From NCBI RefSeq assembly GCF_021648825.1, contig NZ_JAKJHS010000001.1, forward strand, positions 558,001 to 622,000: a stretch of 64,000 bases of DNA, given 5' to 3'. Source of the stretch: Rhizobium halophilum (GTDB taxonomy: Bacteria; Pseudomonadota; Alphaproteobacteria; Rhizobiales; Rhizobiaceae). Positions 8,719-22,204 of this stretch are shown here, in pieces. A program made the translations under genes and the position numbers. The stretch's first letter is position 1. Each line of letters starts with the position of its first letter. Below the pieces are notes generated by a model that searched no databases, was not told where the DNA came from, and worked only from the letters and a program-made list of their open reading frames with translations.

Positions 8719-9597
8719 ATGCGCTACGACCTTTCGCTTCACATGGGCTACGCCTACGACGTGCCGGCCTCCAATGCCCGGCACATGATCCGGCTGCTGC
8801 CCCTGGAAATCCCCGGGCGCCAGACGCTGCTTGACGGGTCCATCGATGTCTCCCCCTCACCGGAAGACATGACCACCTTCACCGATTTCTTTGGCCAGCC
8901 CGCCACGTCCGTCCTCCTGCGCGCTCCGCACCGCCGGCTCGACATCCGGATGAAGGCTCGGGTGCTGGTCGAGGACTGTCCGGTCCGGCCGGAAAACTGG
9001 ACCACGCTGCGGGATCTGCCGAAGGAGCTGGCTGCGATCTGGTCGCTGGATCCTGCCTCGCCTCATCATCTGGCAGCACCGGGCGCGCGTACCCCGTACG
9101 TCCCGGAGATCGCCACCTTTGCCGGCGACATGACTCAGTCGGAGCAGACGGTTCGGGAGGTGGCTTTCGCACTTTGCGATTGCATCCATCGCGAGTTCGC
9201 CTACGACGGCAACGCCACGACTGTCGATACCACGCCGCAGGAAGCCTTCCGATTGCGACGTGGCGTCTGCCAGGATTTCGCTCACGTGATGATCGTTGCC
9301 CTGCGCAGCCTCGGCATTCCCGCCGGCTATGTCAGCGGCTTCCTGCGCACGAATCCTCCGCCGGGCCAGGAGCGCCTGGAGGGAGCCGACGCCATGCATG
9401 CCTGGGTACGGGTCTGGTGCGGGGACGCGATGGGATATGTGGAACTCGACCCGACCAACAACATCGCGGCCGGTGCCGATCATATCGTCGTCGCCTATGG
9501 CCGAGACTACGCCGACATCGCCCCTGTGATCGGCGTACTGAGGGGTCACGGCGGGCAGACGATCGAGCAGGCCGTGGATGTGGTTCCTCACGACTAG
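8719..9597 (+). CDS. Transglutaminase-like cysteine peptidase
   Basis: A 292-residue protein with an N-terminal beta-rich region (about 1-100, bacterial transglutaminase N-domain) and a transglutaminase-like core. The catalytic triad is visible: Cys184 in RRGVCQDFAH, His227 in DAMHAW and Asp244 in ELDPTNN. No signal peptide is seen, so it is probably cytoplasmic. It lies 7 bases after the ATP-grasp/alpha-E gene and is almost certainly co-transcribed. In the predicted peptide system it would cleave or ligate the peptide product; this is inference from family context. The ATG at 8719 gives the usual family N-terminus. Confidence 0.88.
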   Translation: MRYDLSLHMGYAYDVPASNARHMIRLLPLEIPGRQTLLDGSIDVSPSPEDMTTFTDFFGQPATSVLLRAPHRRLDIRMKARVLVEDCPVRPENWTTLRDLPKELAAIWSLDPASPHHLAAPGARTPYVPEIATFAGDMTQSEQTVREVAFALCDCIHREFAYDGNATTVDTTPQEAFRLRRGVCQDFAHVMIVALRSLGIPAGYVSGFLRTNPPPGQERLEGADAMHAWVRVWCGDAMGYVELDPTNNIAAGADHIVVAYGRDYADIAPVIGVLRGHGGQTIEQAVDVVPHD

Positions 9598-9713
9598 CCG
9601 TGCCGGCGTTTCCGCCGATACCGTTAAAATGCAATCCAATCGCTTAGCCGTTCCTCCACGGGTTCCTGATACAGCTTCTCCGTGGTTCAGGTGCATGAAC
9701 AGGGAAGACGGCG

Positions 9714-10919
9714 ATGATGGCGAACAAACGGATATCGCGGCTCCTCGAGGACCGCAGCGGCAATTTCGGTATGATGACGGCAATCCTCCTGCCGGTCCTG
9801 ATCGGAGCCGGCGGCGTTGCCCTCGATCTTACAAACATGATGATGTCGAAGACGCAGTTGCAGGAAGCAGCCGATTCTGCGGCACTTGCGGCCTCCACCG
9901 CGCTTGCTACGGGTGAAGCCGTCAACGAAGCGGCGGCCAAGGAGATCGCCAAGCAGTTCTTCATTGCCCAGATGGGGAATTCCATAGGCTCGGAAGCGGC
10001 AAGCGAGATGGCGGCGACGACCGCTGTCGACATCAAGACCACCACCACCAGTGCCGGCACGAACTTCGAAGTCTCCGTCGGCTCGAGTTACGACGTGGCA
10101 TTGACGCCGTTGATGGGCGTATTCGGCTATCAGACAATGAACATTGCGACGAACAGCACGTCGACGAGCGGCATCAGCGAGAAGGAGACCGCACTCTCGA
10201 TGGCGCTCGTTCTCGATGAATCAGGGTCGATGGACTGGAATACGACGACTGTCGAGAGCAAGACGTGCAAAAAGAAAAAGAATTGGAGTGACGAGTGCAA
10301 GGAATGGGACATCACTTACGTAAAGAAGATCGCTGCTCTCAAGATGGCAGCGAACGCCCTGTTCAGCGCTCTGGATGACGCAGATCCAGAGGGAGATCTG
10401 ACGCGGACCGGTGCAGTATCCTACAACCACAACGTCATGGGACAGACCCAGCCACTCATGGGATGGGGCACCTCCGCGGCACGCACTTATGTTGCAGGCT
10501 TGCCCGAAAAACCGGAGGGAGGAACGGACGCCAGCGGGGCAATGGAGGTCGCACATCTTGGGGTCCAAAAAGCCCCCGACGGAAGCGATAGCGAAAGTGA
10601 AGAGCACGAAAAGAAAGAGAATGAGACCGTCGAGCGATTCATCGTCCTCATGACGGACGGTGAGATGACCGGCTACAGCAACCAGTGGAACCCCACGATC
10701 GATGCGGCGGTGCGGGATCGCTGTGACGATGCGAAGGAGGCAAAAACGCGTGTCTTCACCGTCGCCTTCATGGCACCCGACAAGGGAAAGCAGTTGCTTC
10801 GCTACTGTGCCAGCACGGCGAGTGACTACTACGAGCCGGAGACCATGGAGCAGCTGGTATCCGACTTCTCCCAGATCGCGAAGGAAGCGGTCAAAGCTCG
10901 TACGCTACTCACCCACTGA
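9714..10919 (+). CDS. TadG-like pilus assembly protein with von Willebrand A domain
   Basis: A 401-residue protein. The N-terminus has the Tad-type signature: a short basic stretch, RSGNFGMM, then one hydrophobic helix (about 21-42) followed by QEAADSAALAA, as in TadE/TadG proteins. A von Willebrand factor A domain follows from about residue 163, with the metal-binding DESGS at 168-172 and a later MTDGEMTG segment. A lysine/cysteine-rich insert (about 183-197) and an acidic SDSESEEHEKKENE stretch interrupt the domain. No other tad/cpa gene is nearby. It is probably anchored in the inner membrane with the VWA part in the periplasm. ATG 9717 is an equal alternative start. Confidence 0.82.
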   Translation: MMANKRISRLLEDRSGNFGMMTAILLPVLIGAGGVALDLTNMMMSKTQLQEAADSAALAASTALATGEAVNEAAAKEIAKQFFIAQMGNSIGSEAASEMAATTAVDIKTTTTSAGTNFEVSVGSSYDVALTPLMGVFGYQTMNIATNSTSTSGISEKETALSMALVLDESGSMDWNTTTVESKTCKKKKNWSDECKEWDITYVKKIAALKMAANALFSALDDADPEGDLTRTGAVSYNHNVMGQTQPLMGWGTSAARTYVAGLPEKPEGGTDASGAMEVAHLGVQKAPDGSDSESEEHEKKENETVERFIVLMTDGEMTGYSNQWNPTIDAAVRDRCDDAKEAKTRVFTVAFMAPDKGKQLLRYCASTASDYYEPETMEQLVSDFSQIAKEAVKARTLLTH

Positions 10920-10941
10920 TTTTACTCCGCCGTCTGTCATG

Positions 10942-10970
10942 AACCCGCCCTCACCGGCGGGTTTTCTTTT
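10942..10970 (+). terminator. Intrinsic terminator between the TadG-like gene and glgP
   Basis: AACCCGCC (10942-10949) pairs perfectly with GGCGGGTT (10956-10963), followed by a T-rich tail interrupted by one C. It separates the TadG-like gene from the glycogen operon. Confidence 0.85.
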
Positions 10971-11011
10971 GTCGTTATTCCACGGCCTCCTTTCCTCCAC
11001 GCCTTTTTTCC

Positions 11012-11052
11012 GCCGATTCAATCGGTTTGTTGCCAGCATCCCGCAAGGATGC
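11012..11052 (+). promoter_or_regulatory. Two small hairpins in the glgP leader region
   Basis: CCGAT-TCA-ATCGG (11012-11024) and GCATCC-CGCAA-GGATGC (11036-11052) lie in the 166-base region before glgP. They could be operator sites or leader RNA structure. I could not place a confident promoter here. Confidence 0.35.
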
Positions 11053-11136
11053 GTAAACTTCGCACAATGCAAATCAGGGACCAATGGCCGAAGCGGGCCT
11101 CTCCCATCCTGCTCCACCAGAAGAATTGGCGAACCC

Positions 11137-13599
11137 ATGGACAACACCCTTCCCACCGTTGATATTCCCCAGCCGCCGCCGCGCAGCACCAATCCGCAGA
11201 TCCTCGCCGAGGAGATCATCGAGCGCCTGACCTACCGGATCGGCAAGGACGCGAAGGTGGCAAAGCCGCACGACTGGCTGACCGCAGCGATTCTCGTGGT
11301 GCGTGACCGGATTATCGACCGGTGGATGGAATCCACCCGCCGCGCCTACCGGAACGGCGACAAGCGGGTCTATTATTTGTCATTGGAATTCCTGATCGGC
11401 CGCCTGCTGCGCGATGCCGTCTCCAATCTCGGCGTCATGGAAGATCTGAAGGAGGCTCTAGGGTCCCTCGGCGTTGATCTCAATGTCATCGTAGGGCTGG
11501 AGCCAGATGCGGCGCTCGGCAATGGCGGCCTCGGCCGTCTTGCGGCCTGTTTCATGGAAAGCATGGCGACCGTCGACATTCCTGCCTATGGTTATGGCAT
11601 CCGCTATATCCACGGCCTGTTCCGCCAGCAGATGGCGGATGGCTGGCAGGTTGAACTGCCGGAAACATGGCTTGCTCACGGGAACCCGTGGGAATTCGAG
11701 CGCCGCGAAAGCTCCTATGAGATCGGCTTCGGCGGCTCGGTGGAAACCATCGGAGGCTACGACGAGCCTCCCCGCTATGTCTGGAAACCGGCCGAGCGCG
11801 TCATCGCCACCGCCTATGATACGCCGGTCGTTGGCTGGCGCGCGCAGCGCGTCAACACGCTGCGTCTCTGGTCCGCCCAGCCGATCGACCCGATCCTGCT
11901 CGACGCCTTCAACGCTGGCGACCACATCGGCGCGCTGCGCGAAAGCAACAAGGCGGAGGCGCTGACCCGCGTTCTTTATCCGGCCGACGCCACGGCGGCC
12001 GGCCAGGAGCTTCGCCTGCGCCAGGAGTATTTCTTCTCGTCCGCCTCCTTGCAGGACATTCTGCGCCGGCATCTTCAGCAGTATCCCGACTTCTCGAACC
12101 TGCCGGACAAGGTCGCGATCCAGCTGAACGACACCCATCCTGCCGTCTCCATTGGCGAGATGATGCGCCTGCTCATCGACGTGCACGGCATCGAATTCGA
12201 AGAGGCGTGGAAACTCACGCGCGGCACCTTCTCCTACACCAACCACACGCTTCTTCCCGAAGCACTCGAAAGCTGGCCCGTGCCGCTGTTCGAGCGCCTC
12301 CTGCCGCGCCACATGCAACTGGTTTACGCCATCAATGCCAAGATCCTGCTTGAGGCGCGCAAGAAAAAGGGCTTCAACGACACACAGATCCGCTCGATAT
12401 CGCTGATCGACGAGAATGGCGATCGCCGGGTGCGCATGGGCAATCTCGCCTTCATCGGCTCGCATTCGGTCAATGGCGTCTCCGCTCTGCACACCGACCT
12501 GATGAAGGTTACGGTGTTCCAGGACCTCCACAAGCTCTATCCACAGCGCATCAACAACAAGACGAACGGTATTACGCCCCGTCGCTGGCTGATGCAGTGC
12601 AACCCCGAACTGACCTCCCTCATCCGCGAAGCGATCGGTGAAAACTTCCTCGACGACACGGAGGCTCTGCGTGCACTCGACGATTTTGCTGACGATCCCC
12701 CCTTCCAGGACAAGTTCGCGGCGGTGAAGCGGGCGAACAAGGTCCAGCTCGCGAACCTGGTCGGTAGTCGCATGGGGGTGCGCGTCGATCCCTCGGCGAT
12801 GTTCGACATTCAGATCAAGCGTATCCATGAATACAAGCGGCAGCTTCTCAACATCATCGAAGCCGTCGCCCTCTACGACCAGATCCGCTCGCGTCCGGAG
12901 CTGGATTGGGTGCCGCGCGTCAAGCTCTTCGCCGGCAAGGCCGCTCCGAGCTACCACAACGCCAAGCTCATCATCAAACTGGCAAACGATGTCGCCCGGG
13001 TCATCAACAACGATCCGGCCGTGCGGGGTCTGTTGAAGATCGTCTTCATCCCGAACTACAACGTGTCTCTGGCCGAGGTCATGGTTCCCGCCGCCGACCT
13101 CTCGGAGCAGATTTCGACAGCCGGGATGGAGGCTTCCGGCACCGGCAACATGAAGTTTGCGCTCAATGGGGCTCTCACCATCGGCACGCTGGATGGCGCC
13201 AATGTCGAGATGCGGGATCATGTCGGCGAAGACAACATCGTCATCTTCGGCATGACGGCGGAAGAAGTGGCCGAACTCCGCGCCGACGCCTATGAGCCGC
13301 GGACCGTCATCGAGCGGTCAAAGGAGCTTGCACAGGCTTTGGATGCGATTGCTGGGGGCGTCTTTTCTCCGGACGACCGCTCCCGGTTCACCGGGTTGAT
13401 CGACGGCATCTACAACCATGACTGGTTCATGGTCGCCGCCGATTTCGATGCCTACGCGGCCGCACAAAGAACCGTTGACCAAATCTGGACCGACCCTAAA
13501 TCATGGTATTCAAAGACAATTCGCAATACCGCCCGGATGGGTTGGTTCTCCTCTGACAGAACCATTCGCCAATACGCGTCGGAGATCTGGAGAGCCTGA
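11137..13599 (+). CDS. glgP: Glycogen/starch/alpha-glucan phosphorylase
   Basis: An 820-residue GT35 phosphorylase that releases glucose 1-phosphate from glycogen ends using pyridoxal phosphate. Visible hallmarks are QLNDTHPA, the IHEYKRQLLN segment, and the PLP-binding Lys673 in EASGTGNMKFALNGA. Length is normal. I start it at ATG 11137 because the N-terminus there matches the family and the reading frame upstream crosses the preceding terminator. It is the first gene of the six-gene glycogen operon and its TGA overlaps the glgB ATG by one base, which implies translational coupling. Confidence 0.95.
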   Translation: MDNTLPTVDIPQPPPRSTNPQILAEEIIERLTYRIGKDAKVAKPHDWLTAAILVVRDRIIDRWMESTRRAYRNGDKRVYYLSLEFLIGRLLRDAVSNLGVMEDLKEALGSLGVDLNVIVGLEPDAALGNGGLGRLAACFMESMATVDIPAYGYGIRYIHGLFRQQMADGWQVELPETWLAHGNPWEFERRESSYEIGFGGSVETIGGYDEPPRYVWKPAERVIATAYDTPVVGWRAQRVNTLRLWSAQPIDPILLDAFNAGDHIGALRESNKAEALTRVLYPADATAAGQELRLRQEYFFSSASLQDILRRHLQQYPDFSNLPDKVAIQLNDTHPAVSIGEMMRLLIDVHGIEFEEAWKLTRGTFSYTNHTLLPEALESWPVPLFERLLPRHMQLVYAINAKILLEARKKKGFNDTQIRSISLIDENGDRRVRMGNLAFIGSHSVNGVSALHTDLMKVTVFQDLHKLYPQRINNKTNGITPRRWLMQCNPELTSLIREAIGENFLDDTEALRALDDFADDPPFQDKFAAVKRANKVQLANLVGSRMGVRVDPSAMFDIQIKRIHEYKRQLLNIIEAVALYDQIRSRPELDWVPRVKLFAGKAAPSYHNAKLIIKLANDVARVINNDPAVRGLLKIVFIPNYNVSLAEVMVPAADLSEQISTAGMEASGTGNMKFALNGALTIGTLDGANVEMRDHVGEDNIVIFGMTAEEVAELRADAYEPRTVIERSKELAQALDAIAGGVFSPDDRSRFTGLIDGIYNHDWFMVAADFDAYAAAQRTVDQIWTDPKSWYSKTIRNTARMGWFSSDRTIRQYASEIWRA

Positions 13600-15812
13600 T
13601 GACAACATCGCCGCGGTCTGCCGACGACGGAAGAGCCCCTGGCGAAATTCCGGCGTCCGAGATCGAGGCGATCGTGGAAGGACGGCACGCAAACCCGTTC
13701 GCCGTCCTTGGCATCCATAAGCTCTCCTCCGGCTATCATGTCCGCTGCTTTATTCCCGGCGCGGAGGCCGTTTCTGTCTTCGCGCTCGACGGCACTCCGC
13801 TTGGAGAGCTGAAGCAGCGCCATGAGGCGGGCTTTTTCGAGGGACCGGTGGAGGCGCAGAACCTCCGCCCGATCCGCTATCGCGCACGGCGCGCCGATGA
13901 TGAGTGGGCCGTCACCGATTGCTATAGTTTCGGTCCTGTGCTCGGCCCGATGGACGACTATTTCGTCCGCGAAGGTTCACACCTGCGTCTCTTCGACAAG
14001 ATGGGGGCTCATCCGATCCGGCACGAAGGCGTGGACGGCTTCCATTTCGCAGTCTGGGCGCCAAATGCGCAACGCGTCTCTGTGGTTGGCGATTTCAACT
14101 CTTGGGACGGCCGCATGCACGTCATGCGGCTGCGGGTCGATACCGGCATCTGGGAGATCTTCGCCCCGGATGTCCAGGCAGGTTCGTCGTACAAGTTCGA
14201 GATCGTCGGCAGTGAGGGCAATGTACTCCCCCTGAAGGCGGATCCCTTTGCCCGCCGCGCAGAGCTTCGCCCGAAGAACGCCTCCGTGACCACGCCCGAA
14301 CTCAAGCAGGAGTGGGAGGATGAGGCCCACCGGCGCCATTGGGAACAGGCGAACCACCGCCGGCAGCCGATCTCCATCTATGAGGTGCACGCCGGTTCCT
14401 GGCAGCGCCGCGAGGACGGCAGCTTCCTGTCCTGGGATGAACTGGCTTCGCGCCTCATCCCCTACGTCACGGACATGGGCTTCACCCATATCGAACTCCT
14501 GCCAATCACCGAGCATCCTTATGATCCGTCCTGGGGGTACCAGACGACCGGGCTCTACGCGCCAAGCGCCCGCTTTGGCGACCCGGAAGGCTTCGCCCGC
14601 TTCGTCAACGGCTGCCACAAGGTCGGCATCGGCGTCATCCTCGACTGGGTTCCCGCCCACTTCCCGACGGACGCGCACGGCCTCAGCCATTTCGACGGCA
14701 CCGCCCTCTACGAGCATGAGGACCCTCGCAAGGGCTTCCATCCGGACTGGAACACAGCGATCTACAATTTCGGCCGCCTGGAGGTTCTGTCCTATCTGAT
14801 CAACAACGCGCTCTACTGGGCCGAGAAATTTCACCTCGACGGCCTGCGCGTCGATGCGGTGGCGTCGATGCTCTACCTCGACTACTCGCGCAAGTATGGC
14901 GAGTGGATCCCAAACGAATACGGCGGCCGCGAGAACTTGGAAGCCGTGCGCTTCCTGCAAAAGCTCAACACGCTTTCCTACGGCAACCATCCAGGCGTCA
15001 TGACGATCGCCGAGGAATCGACCTCATGGCCGAAGGTGTCCCACCCGGTCCACGAAGGCGGGCTCGGCTTCGGCTTCAAGTGGAACATGGGCTTCATGCA
15101 CGACACGCTGAGCTACATGAGCCGCGAGCCGGTGCACCGCAGGCATCACCACAACGAGATCACCTTCGGGCTGACCTATGCCTTTTCGGAGAACTTCGTC
15201 CTGCCGCTCAGCCACGACGAGGTGGTGCATGGGAAGGGTTCGCTGATTGCCAAGATGGCCGGCGACGATTGGCAGAAATTCGCCAACCTGCGCGCCTACT
15301 ACGCCTTCATGTGGGGCTATCCGGGCAAGAAGCTGCTCTTCATGGGTCAGGAGTTTGCCCAGTGGAGCGAGTGGAGCGAGGCGAAGTCGCTCGACTGGAA
15401 CCTCCTGCATTATCACCAGCACGAGGGCATGCGGCGGCTTGTTCGCGATCTCAACATTACCTACCGCGCAAAGCCAGCCCTTCACGCTCGCGATTGCGAG
15501 CCGGAAGGCTTCCAGTGGCTGGTCGCCGATGACGATGAGAACTCGGTCTTCGCCTGGCTGCGCCTCGCACCTGGCGAAAAACCTGTGGCAGTGATTACCA
15601 ATTTCACGCCCGTATATCGCGAAAATCACCGAATCCCGTTGCCAAAAGCGGGCCGCTGGCGTGAAACCCTCAATACGGATGCGGAGATCTACGGCGGCGG
15701 CGGCAAGGGCAATGGTGGTCGCGTGCAGGCCGTCGATGCGGGAGGAACCATCAGCGCGACGATGACATTGCCGCCGCTGGCGACGATCATGCTTGAACTG
15801 GAACAGTCATAA
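13599..15812 (+). CDS. glgB: 1,4-alpha-glucan branching enzyme
   Basis: A 737-residue GH13 enzyme that forms the alpha-1,6 branches of glycogen. It has an N-terminal region, a CBM48 module (about 140-230) and the catalytic barrel. The nucleophile is predicted as Asp419 in [11 protein letters not shown] and the acid/base as Glu472 in [16 protein letters not shown] carries the transition-state Asp. Length fits the long GlgB form with the extra N-terminal domain. The ATG overlaps the glgP stop codon (TGATG), so no separate promoter is expected. Confidence 0.95.
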   Translation: MTTSPRSADDGRAPGEIPASEIEAIVEGRHANPFAVLGIHKLSSGYHVRCFIPGAEAVSVFALDGTPLGELKQRHEAGFFEGPVEAQNLRPIRYRARRADDEWAVTDCYSFGPVLGPMDDYFVREGSHLRLFDKMGAHPIRHEGVDGFHFAVWAPNAQRVSVVGDFNSWDGRMHVMRLRVDTGIWEIFAPDVQAGSSYKFEIVGSEGNVLPLKADPFARRAELRPKNASVTTPELKQEWEDEAHRRHWEQANHRRQPISIYEVHAGSWQRREDGSFLSWDELASRLIPYVTDMGFTHIELLPITEHPYDPSWGYQTTGLYAPSARFGDPEGFARFVNGCHKVGIGVILDWVPAHFPTDAHGLSHFDGTALYEHEDPRKGFHPDWNTAIYNFGRLEVLSYLINNALYWAEKFHLDGLRVDAVASMLYLDYSRKYGEWIPNEYGGRENLEAVRFLQKLNTLSYGNHPGVMTIAEESTSWPKVSHPVHEGGLGFGFKWNMGFMHDTLSYMSREPVHRRHHHNEITFGLTYAFSENFVLPLSHDEVVHGKGSLIAKMAGDDWQKFANLRAYYAFMWGYPGKKLLFMGQEFAQWSEWSEAKSLDWNLLHYHQHEGMRRLVRDLNITYRAKPALHARDCEPEGFQWLVADDDENSVFAWLRLAPGEKPVAVITNFTPVYRENHRIPLPKAGRWRETLNTDAEIYGGGGKGNGGRVQAVDAGGTISATMTLPPLATIMLELEQS

Positions 15813-15829
15813 ACAAAGGGGGGAGGACT

Positions 15830-17092
15830 ATGGACGATAAAAGGTACCAACCGCTGGCACGTGATGCCATGGCCTATGTCCTCGCCGGTGGCCGCGGCAG
15901 CCGGTTGAAGGAACTAACCGATCGGCGCGCCAAGCCAGCCGTCTACTTCGGCGGCAAGGCGCGCATCATCGATTTCGCGCTGTCGAACGCGTTAAATTCG
16001 GGCATCCGCCGCATCGGCGTCGCGACCCAATACAAGGCGCATTCGCTGATCCGCCACATGCAGCGCGGCTGGGGTTTCTTCCGTCCGGAGCGAAACGAGA
16101 GCTTTGACATCCTGCCCGCCTCGCAGCGTGTTTCGGAAACGCAGTGGTATGAAGGCACGGCGGATGCCGTCTACCAGAACATCGACATCATCGAGACATA
16201 CAATCCTGAATACATGGTCATCCTGGCGGGCGATCACGTCTACAAGATGGATTATGAATACATGCTCCAGCAGCATGTCGATTCAGGCGCAGACGTGACC
16301 GTCGGCTGCCTTGAGGTGCCGCGCGTGGAAGCGACGGGCTTCGGCGTCATGCATGTCAACGAGAAGGACGAGATCATCGATTTCGTCGAGAAACCCGCAG
16401 ACCCACCGGGCATGCCCGACAAGCCGGACTTCGCTCTGGCGTCCATGGGCATCTACGTCTTTCACACCAAGTTCCTGTTCGAGGCGCTGAGGCGCGACGC
16501 CGCCGACTCCTCTTCCAGCCGCGACTTCGGCAAGGACATTATTCCGTGGATCGTCAAGAACGGTAAAGCGGTGGCGCACCGTTTCACCAACTCCTGCGTC
16601 CGTTCCGATTTCGAGCGCGAGTCCTATTGGCGGGACGTCGGCACCATCGAGGCCTATTGGCAGGCGAACGTTGATCTCACGGCGGTGCTGCCGGAACTCG
16701 ATATCTACGACAAGTCCTGGCCGATCTGGACCTATGCGGAGATCACCCCGCCCGCCAAGTTCGTCCATGACGACGAAGACCGCCGCGGCTCGGCGATCTC
16801 CTCGGTCGTATCGGGGGACTGCATCATCTCCGGCTCGACACTCCACAGGAGCCTGCTCTTCACCGGCGTGCGCGCCAATTCCTATTCCAGGCTGGATGGC
16901 GCTGTGGTTCTTCCCAACGTCCGGGTGGGACGCCGCGCTCAGCTTCGCAACGTCGTCATCGATTCCAATGTCACCATTCCGGAGGGTCTCGTCGTCGGCG
17001 AGGATCCGGAGCTTGATGCAAAACGCTTCCGCCGCACCGAAAGCGGCATCTGCCTCATCACCCAGCCGATGATCGACAAACTGGATCTGTAG
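15830..17092 (+). CDS. glgC: Glucose-1-phosphate adenylyltransferase (ADP-glucose pyrophosphorylase)
   Basis: A 420-residue enzyme making ADP-glucose, the committed and allosterically controlled step of glycogen synthesis. The N-terminal nucleotidyltransferase begins [16 protein letters not shown] and continues [11 protein letters not shown]; the C-terminal left-handed beta-helix (about 300-420) includes [13 protein letters not shown] very strong Shine-Dalgarno, GGGGGGAGG, precedes the ATG, 17 bases after glgB, so it is probably translated at a higher rate than its neighbours. Confidence 0.96.
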   Translation: MDDKRYQPLARDAMAYVLAGGRGSRLKELTDRRAKPAVYFGGKARIIDFALSNALNSGIRRIGVATQYKAHSLIRHMQRGWGFFRPERNESFDILPASQRVSETQWYEGTADAVYQNIDIIETYNPEYMVILAGDHVYKMDYEYMLQQHVDSGADVTVGCLEVPRVEATGFGVMHVNEKDEIIDFVEKPADPPGMPDKPDFALASMGIYVFHTKFLFEALRRDAADSSSSRDFGKDIIPWIVKNGKAVAHRFTNSCVRSDFERESYWRDVGTIEAYWQANVDLTAVLPELDIYDKSWPIWTYAEITPPAKFVHDDEDRRGSAISSVVSGDCIISGSTLHRSLLFTGVRANSYSRLDGAVVLPNVRVGRRAQLRNVVIDSNVTIPEGLVVGEDPELDAKRFRRTESGICLITQPMIDKLDL

Positions 17093-17098
17093 CGCCGC

Positions 17099-20174
<3,076 letters not shown>

Positions 20175-20177
20175 TCG

Positions 20178-22124
20178 ATGGCAGACGAAGAAATCCCGGA
20201 CGGTGTTCGAACCACTAACGACGGCGCTGACTTTGCTGTGTGGTCGCAGGGCGCACAGGCGATCGACCTCTGCCTCTTCGACGAGAGCAACAGGGAGACC
20301 CGCCTGCCGATGCAGCGCGGCGAGGATAACATCCACCGCCTTTCCGTACCGAAGGCGGCGGAAGGTACTCGCTACGGCTATCGCGCCCTCGGCACCTACG
20401 AGCCGGACCAAGGCCTGTGGTTCGATCCGTCGAAACTGCTGCTCGACCCCTATGCCACCGAGATCGACCGGCCCTTTGTCTATGACCGAAAGCTGGGACT
20501 ACACGGTGTCGATACCGCCTCTCTCATGCCGAAGGCGATCCTTCGCAGCCACGACAGGGTTGTACAGACAGCACCGCTCTTCCGCACCGGCGGGCTGATC
20601 TACGAGATTGCCGTCCGTCCCTTCACGATGCTCCACCCGGACATACCCGAGCATCAGCGCGGCACCATCGCCGCCCTCGCCCACCCGTCCGTCCTCGCGC
20701 ACCTCAAGCGCATCGGTGTGGACGCGGTGGAGCTGATGCCGATCACCGCCTGGATCGACGAGCGGCACCTGCCGCCGCTCGCGCTTACCAACGGCTGGGG
20801 CTATAACCCGGTCGGCTTCATGGCGCTCGACCCGCGCCTTTGCCCCGGGGGCATCAGGGAACTGCGCGAGACGGTGGCGGCGCTGCACGACGCCGGCATC
20901 GGCGTCATCCTTGACCTTGTCTTCAACCATACCGGCGAAAGCGATCGTGCAGGCCCGACACTCTCGCTGCGCGGCCTCGACAACCTCGCCTGCTTCCGCC
21001 ATGTGGAAGGCCAACCGGGCACGCTGGTCAACGATACCGGCACCGGCAACACCGTCGCCTGCGACCATCCCTTCGTCCGAAGCCTGATCCTCGACAGCCT
21101 ACGGCACTTCGTGCTGCATGCCGGGATCGACGGCTTCCGCTTCGATCTGGCACCGATCCTGGGGCGTGGCCCCCACGGATTTTCCGCCGAAAGCGAGACC
21201 CTGCAGGCAATGATCAAGGATCCTGTGCTTGCCGACCGCATCCTGATCGCCGAACCTTGGGACATCGGCCCCGGCGGCTATCAGCTCGGCAACTTCCCGC
21301 CACCATTCCTGGAATGGAACGACCGCGCCCGCGATGATATTCGGCGTTTCTGGCGCGGCGATCACTGGACGCTCGGAGAACTCGCCACGCGGCTTGCCGG
21401 CTCGCAGGACATCTTCGCCCGCCACGGCCAGCACGTCACGCGCAGCGTCAACTTCATCGCCGCCCATGACGGCTTCACACTGATGGACATGGTCTCGCAT
21501 GAGGAACGCCACAACCATGCCAATGGCGAGGAGAACCGGGACGGCCACCACGACAACTTCTCGTGGAACAACGGCATCGAAGGGGCGACCAACGACGCCG
21601 GCATTACCAAGAAACGCCGCCGCGACGTCAAGGCGCTGCTCTCCACCCTCTTTGCCAGCCGCGGTGCCATTATGCTGACCATGGGCGACGAAGCCGGACG
21701 TAGCCAGGGCGGCAACAACAATGCCTACTGCCAGGACAACGCGATCACCTGGGTAAACTGGGAGGCGCTCGACAACGAGTTGCTCGAGCACACGGCGCAA
21801 CTCTCGGCGCTGCGCAAACGGTTTTCGGTCTTCGCGGAAACCGGCTTTTTTGCCGATGCTGGCGACGACATCGATTGGTTTGATCCCTCCGGCACGCCGA
21901 TGACGGCCGATGACTGGGAAAGGGGGGACGCCTCCGTCCTCACCCTCAGACTGAAGACGAACGACGCGACGACAGGACGGCAGACCTGGGTCGCCGTCAT
22001 CTTCAATCGTACGCCGGAAGCCCAACCCGTCGCATTGGCGGGAGACTGGTTGAGCCTTCCGGACGCGAGCCCTTGGGAAAGCATCGTTCCCCCGCGCAGC
22101 GTGACCTTCTGCATCTTAGCCTGA
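20178..22124 (+). CDS. glgX: Glycogen debranching enzyme
   Basis: A 648-residue GH13 debranching enzyme that hydrolyses alpha-1,6 branches left by phosphorylase. A CBM48-like region (about 10-110) precedes the barrel. Asp323 in DGFRFDLAPIL is the predicted nucleophile and Glu359 in LIAEPWD the acid/base. The ATG lies 3 bases after the pgm stop. It closes the operon, which therefore encodes both the synthesis and breakdown of glycogen. I see no intrinsic terminator directly after it. Confidence 0.94.
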   Translation: MADEEIPDGVRTTNDGADFAVWSQGAQAIDLCLFDESNRETRLPMQRGEDNIHRLSVPKAAEGTRYGYRALGTYEPDQGLWFDPSKLLLDPYATEIDRPFVYDRKLGLHGVDTASLMPKAILRSHDRVVQTAPLFRTGGLIYEIAVRPFTMLHPDIPEHQRGTIAALAHPSVLAHLKRIGVDAVELMPITAWIDERHLPPLALTNGWGYNPVGFMALDPRLCPGGIRELRETVAALHDAGIGVILDLVFNHTGESDRAGPTLSLRGLDNLACFRHVEGQPGTLVNDTGTGNTVACDHPFVRSLILDSLRHFVLHAGIDGFRFDLAPILGRGPHGFSAESETLQAMIKDPVLADRILIAEPWDIGPGGYQLGNFPPPFLEWNDRARDDIRRFWRGDHWTLGELATRLAGSQDIFARHGQHVTRSVNFIAAHDGFTLMDMVSHEERHNHANGEENRDGHHDNFSWNNGIEGATNDAGITKKRRRDVKALLSTLFASRGAIMLTMGDEAGRSQGGNNNAYCQDNAITWVNWEALDNELLEHTAQLSALRKRFSVFAETGFFADAGDDIDWFDPSGTPMTADDWERGDASVLTLRLKTNDATTGRQTWVAVIFNRTPEAQPVALAGDWLSLPDASPWESIVPPRSVTFCILA

Positions 22125-22204
22125 CGCTGCATTGCACGCATGTGCTACCCATCGGGCGCAAAGTCTGTACATTGCTGCCAGACGACGGAAATCAGAGAGG
22201 CAAG

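Noticed and set aside
11458..13221. A 587-codon open frame on the minus strand
   Set aside because: Antisense to glgP, with no recognisable domain and low-complexity composition.
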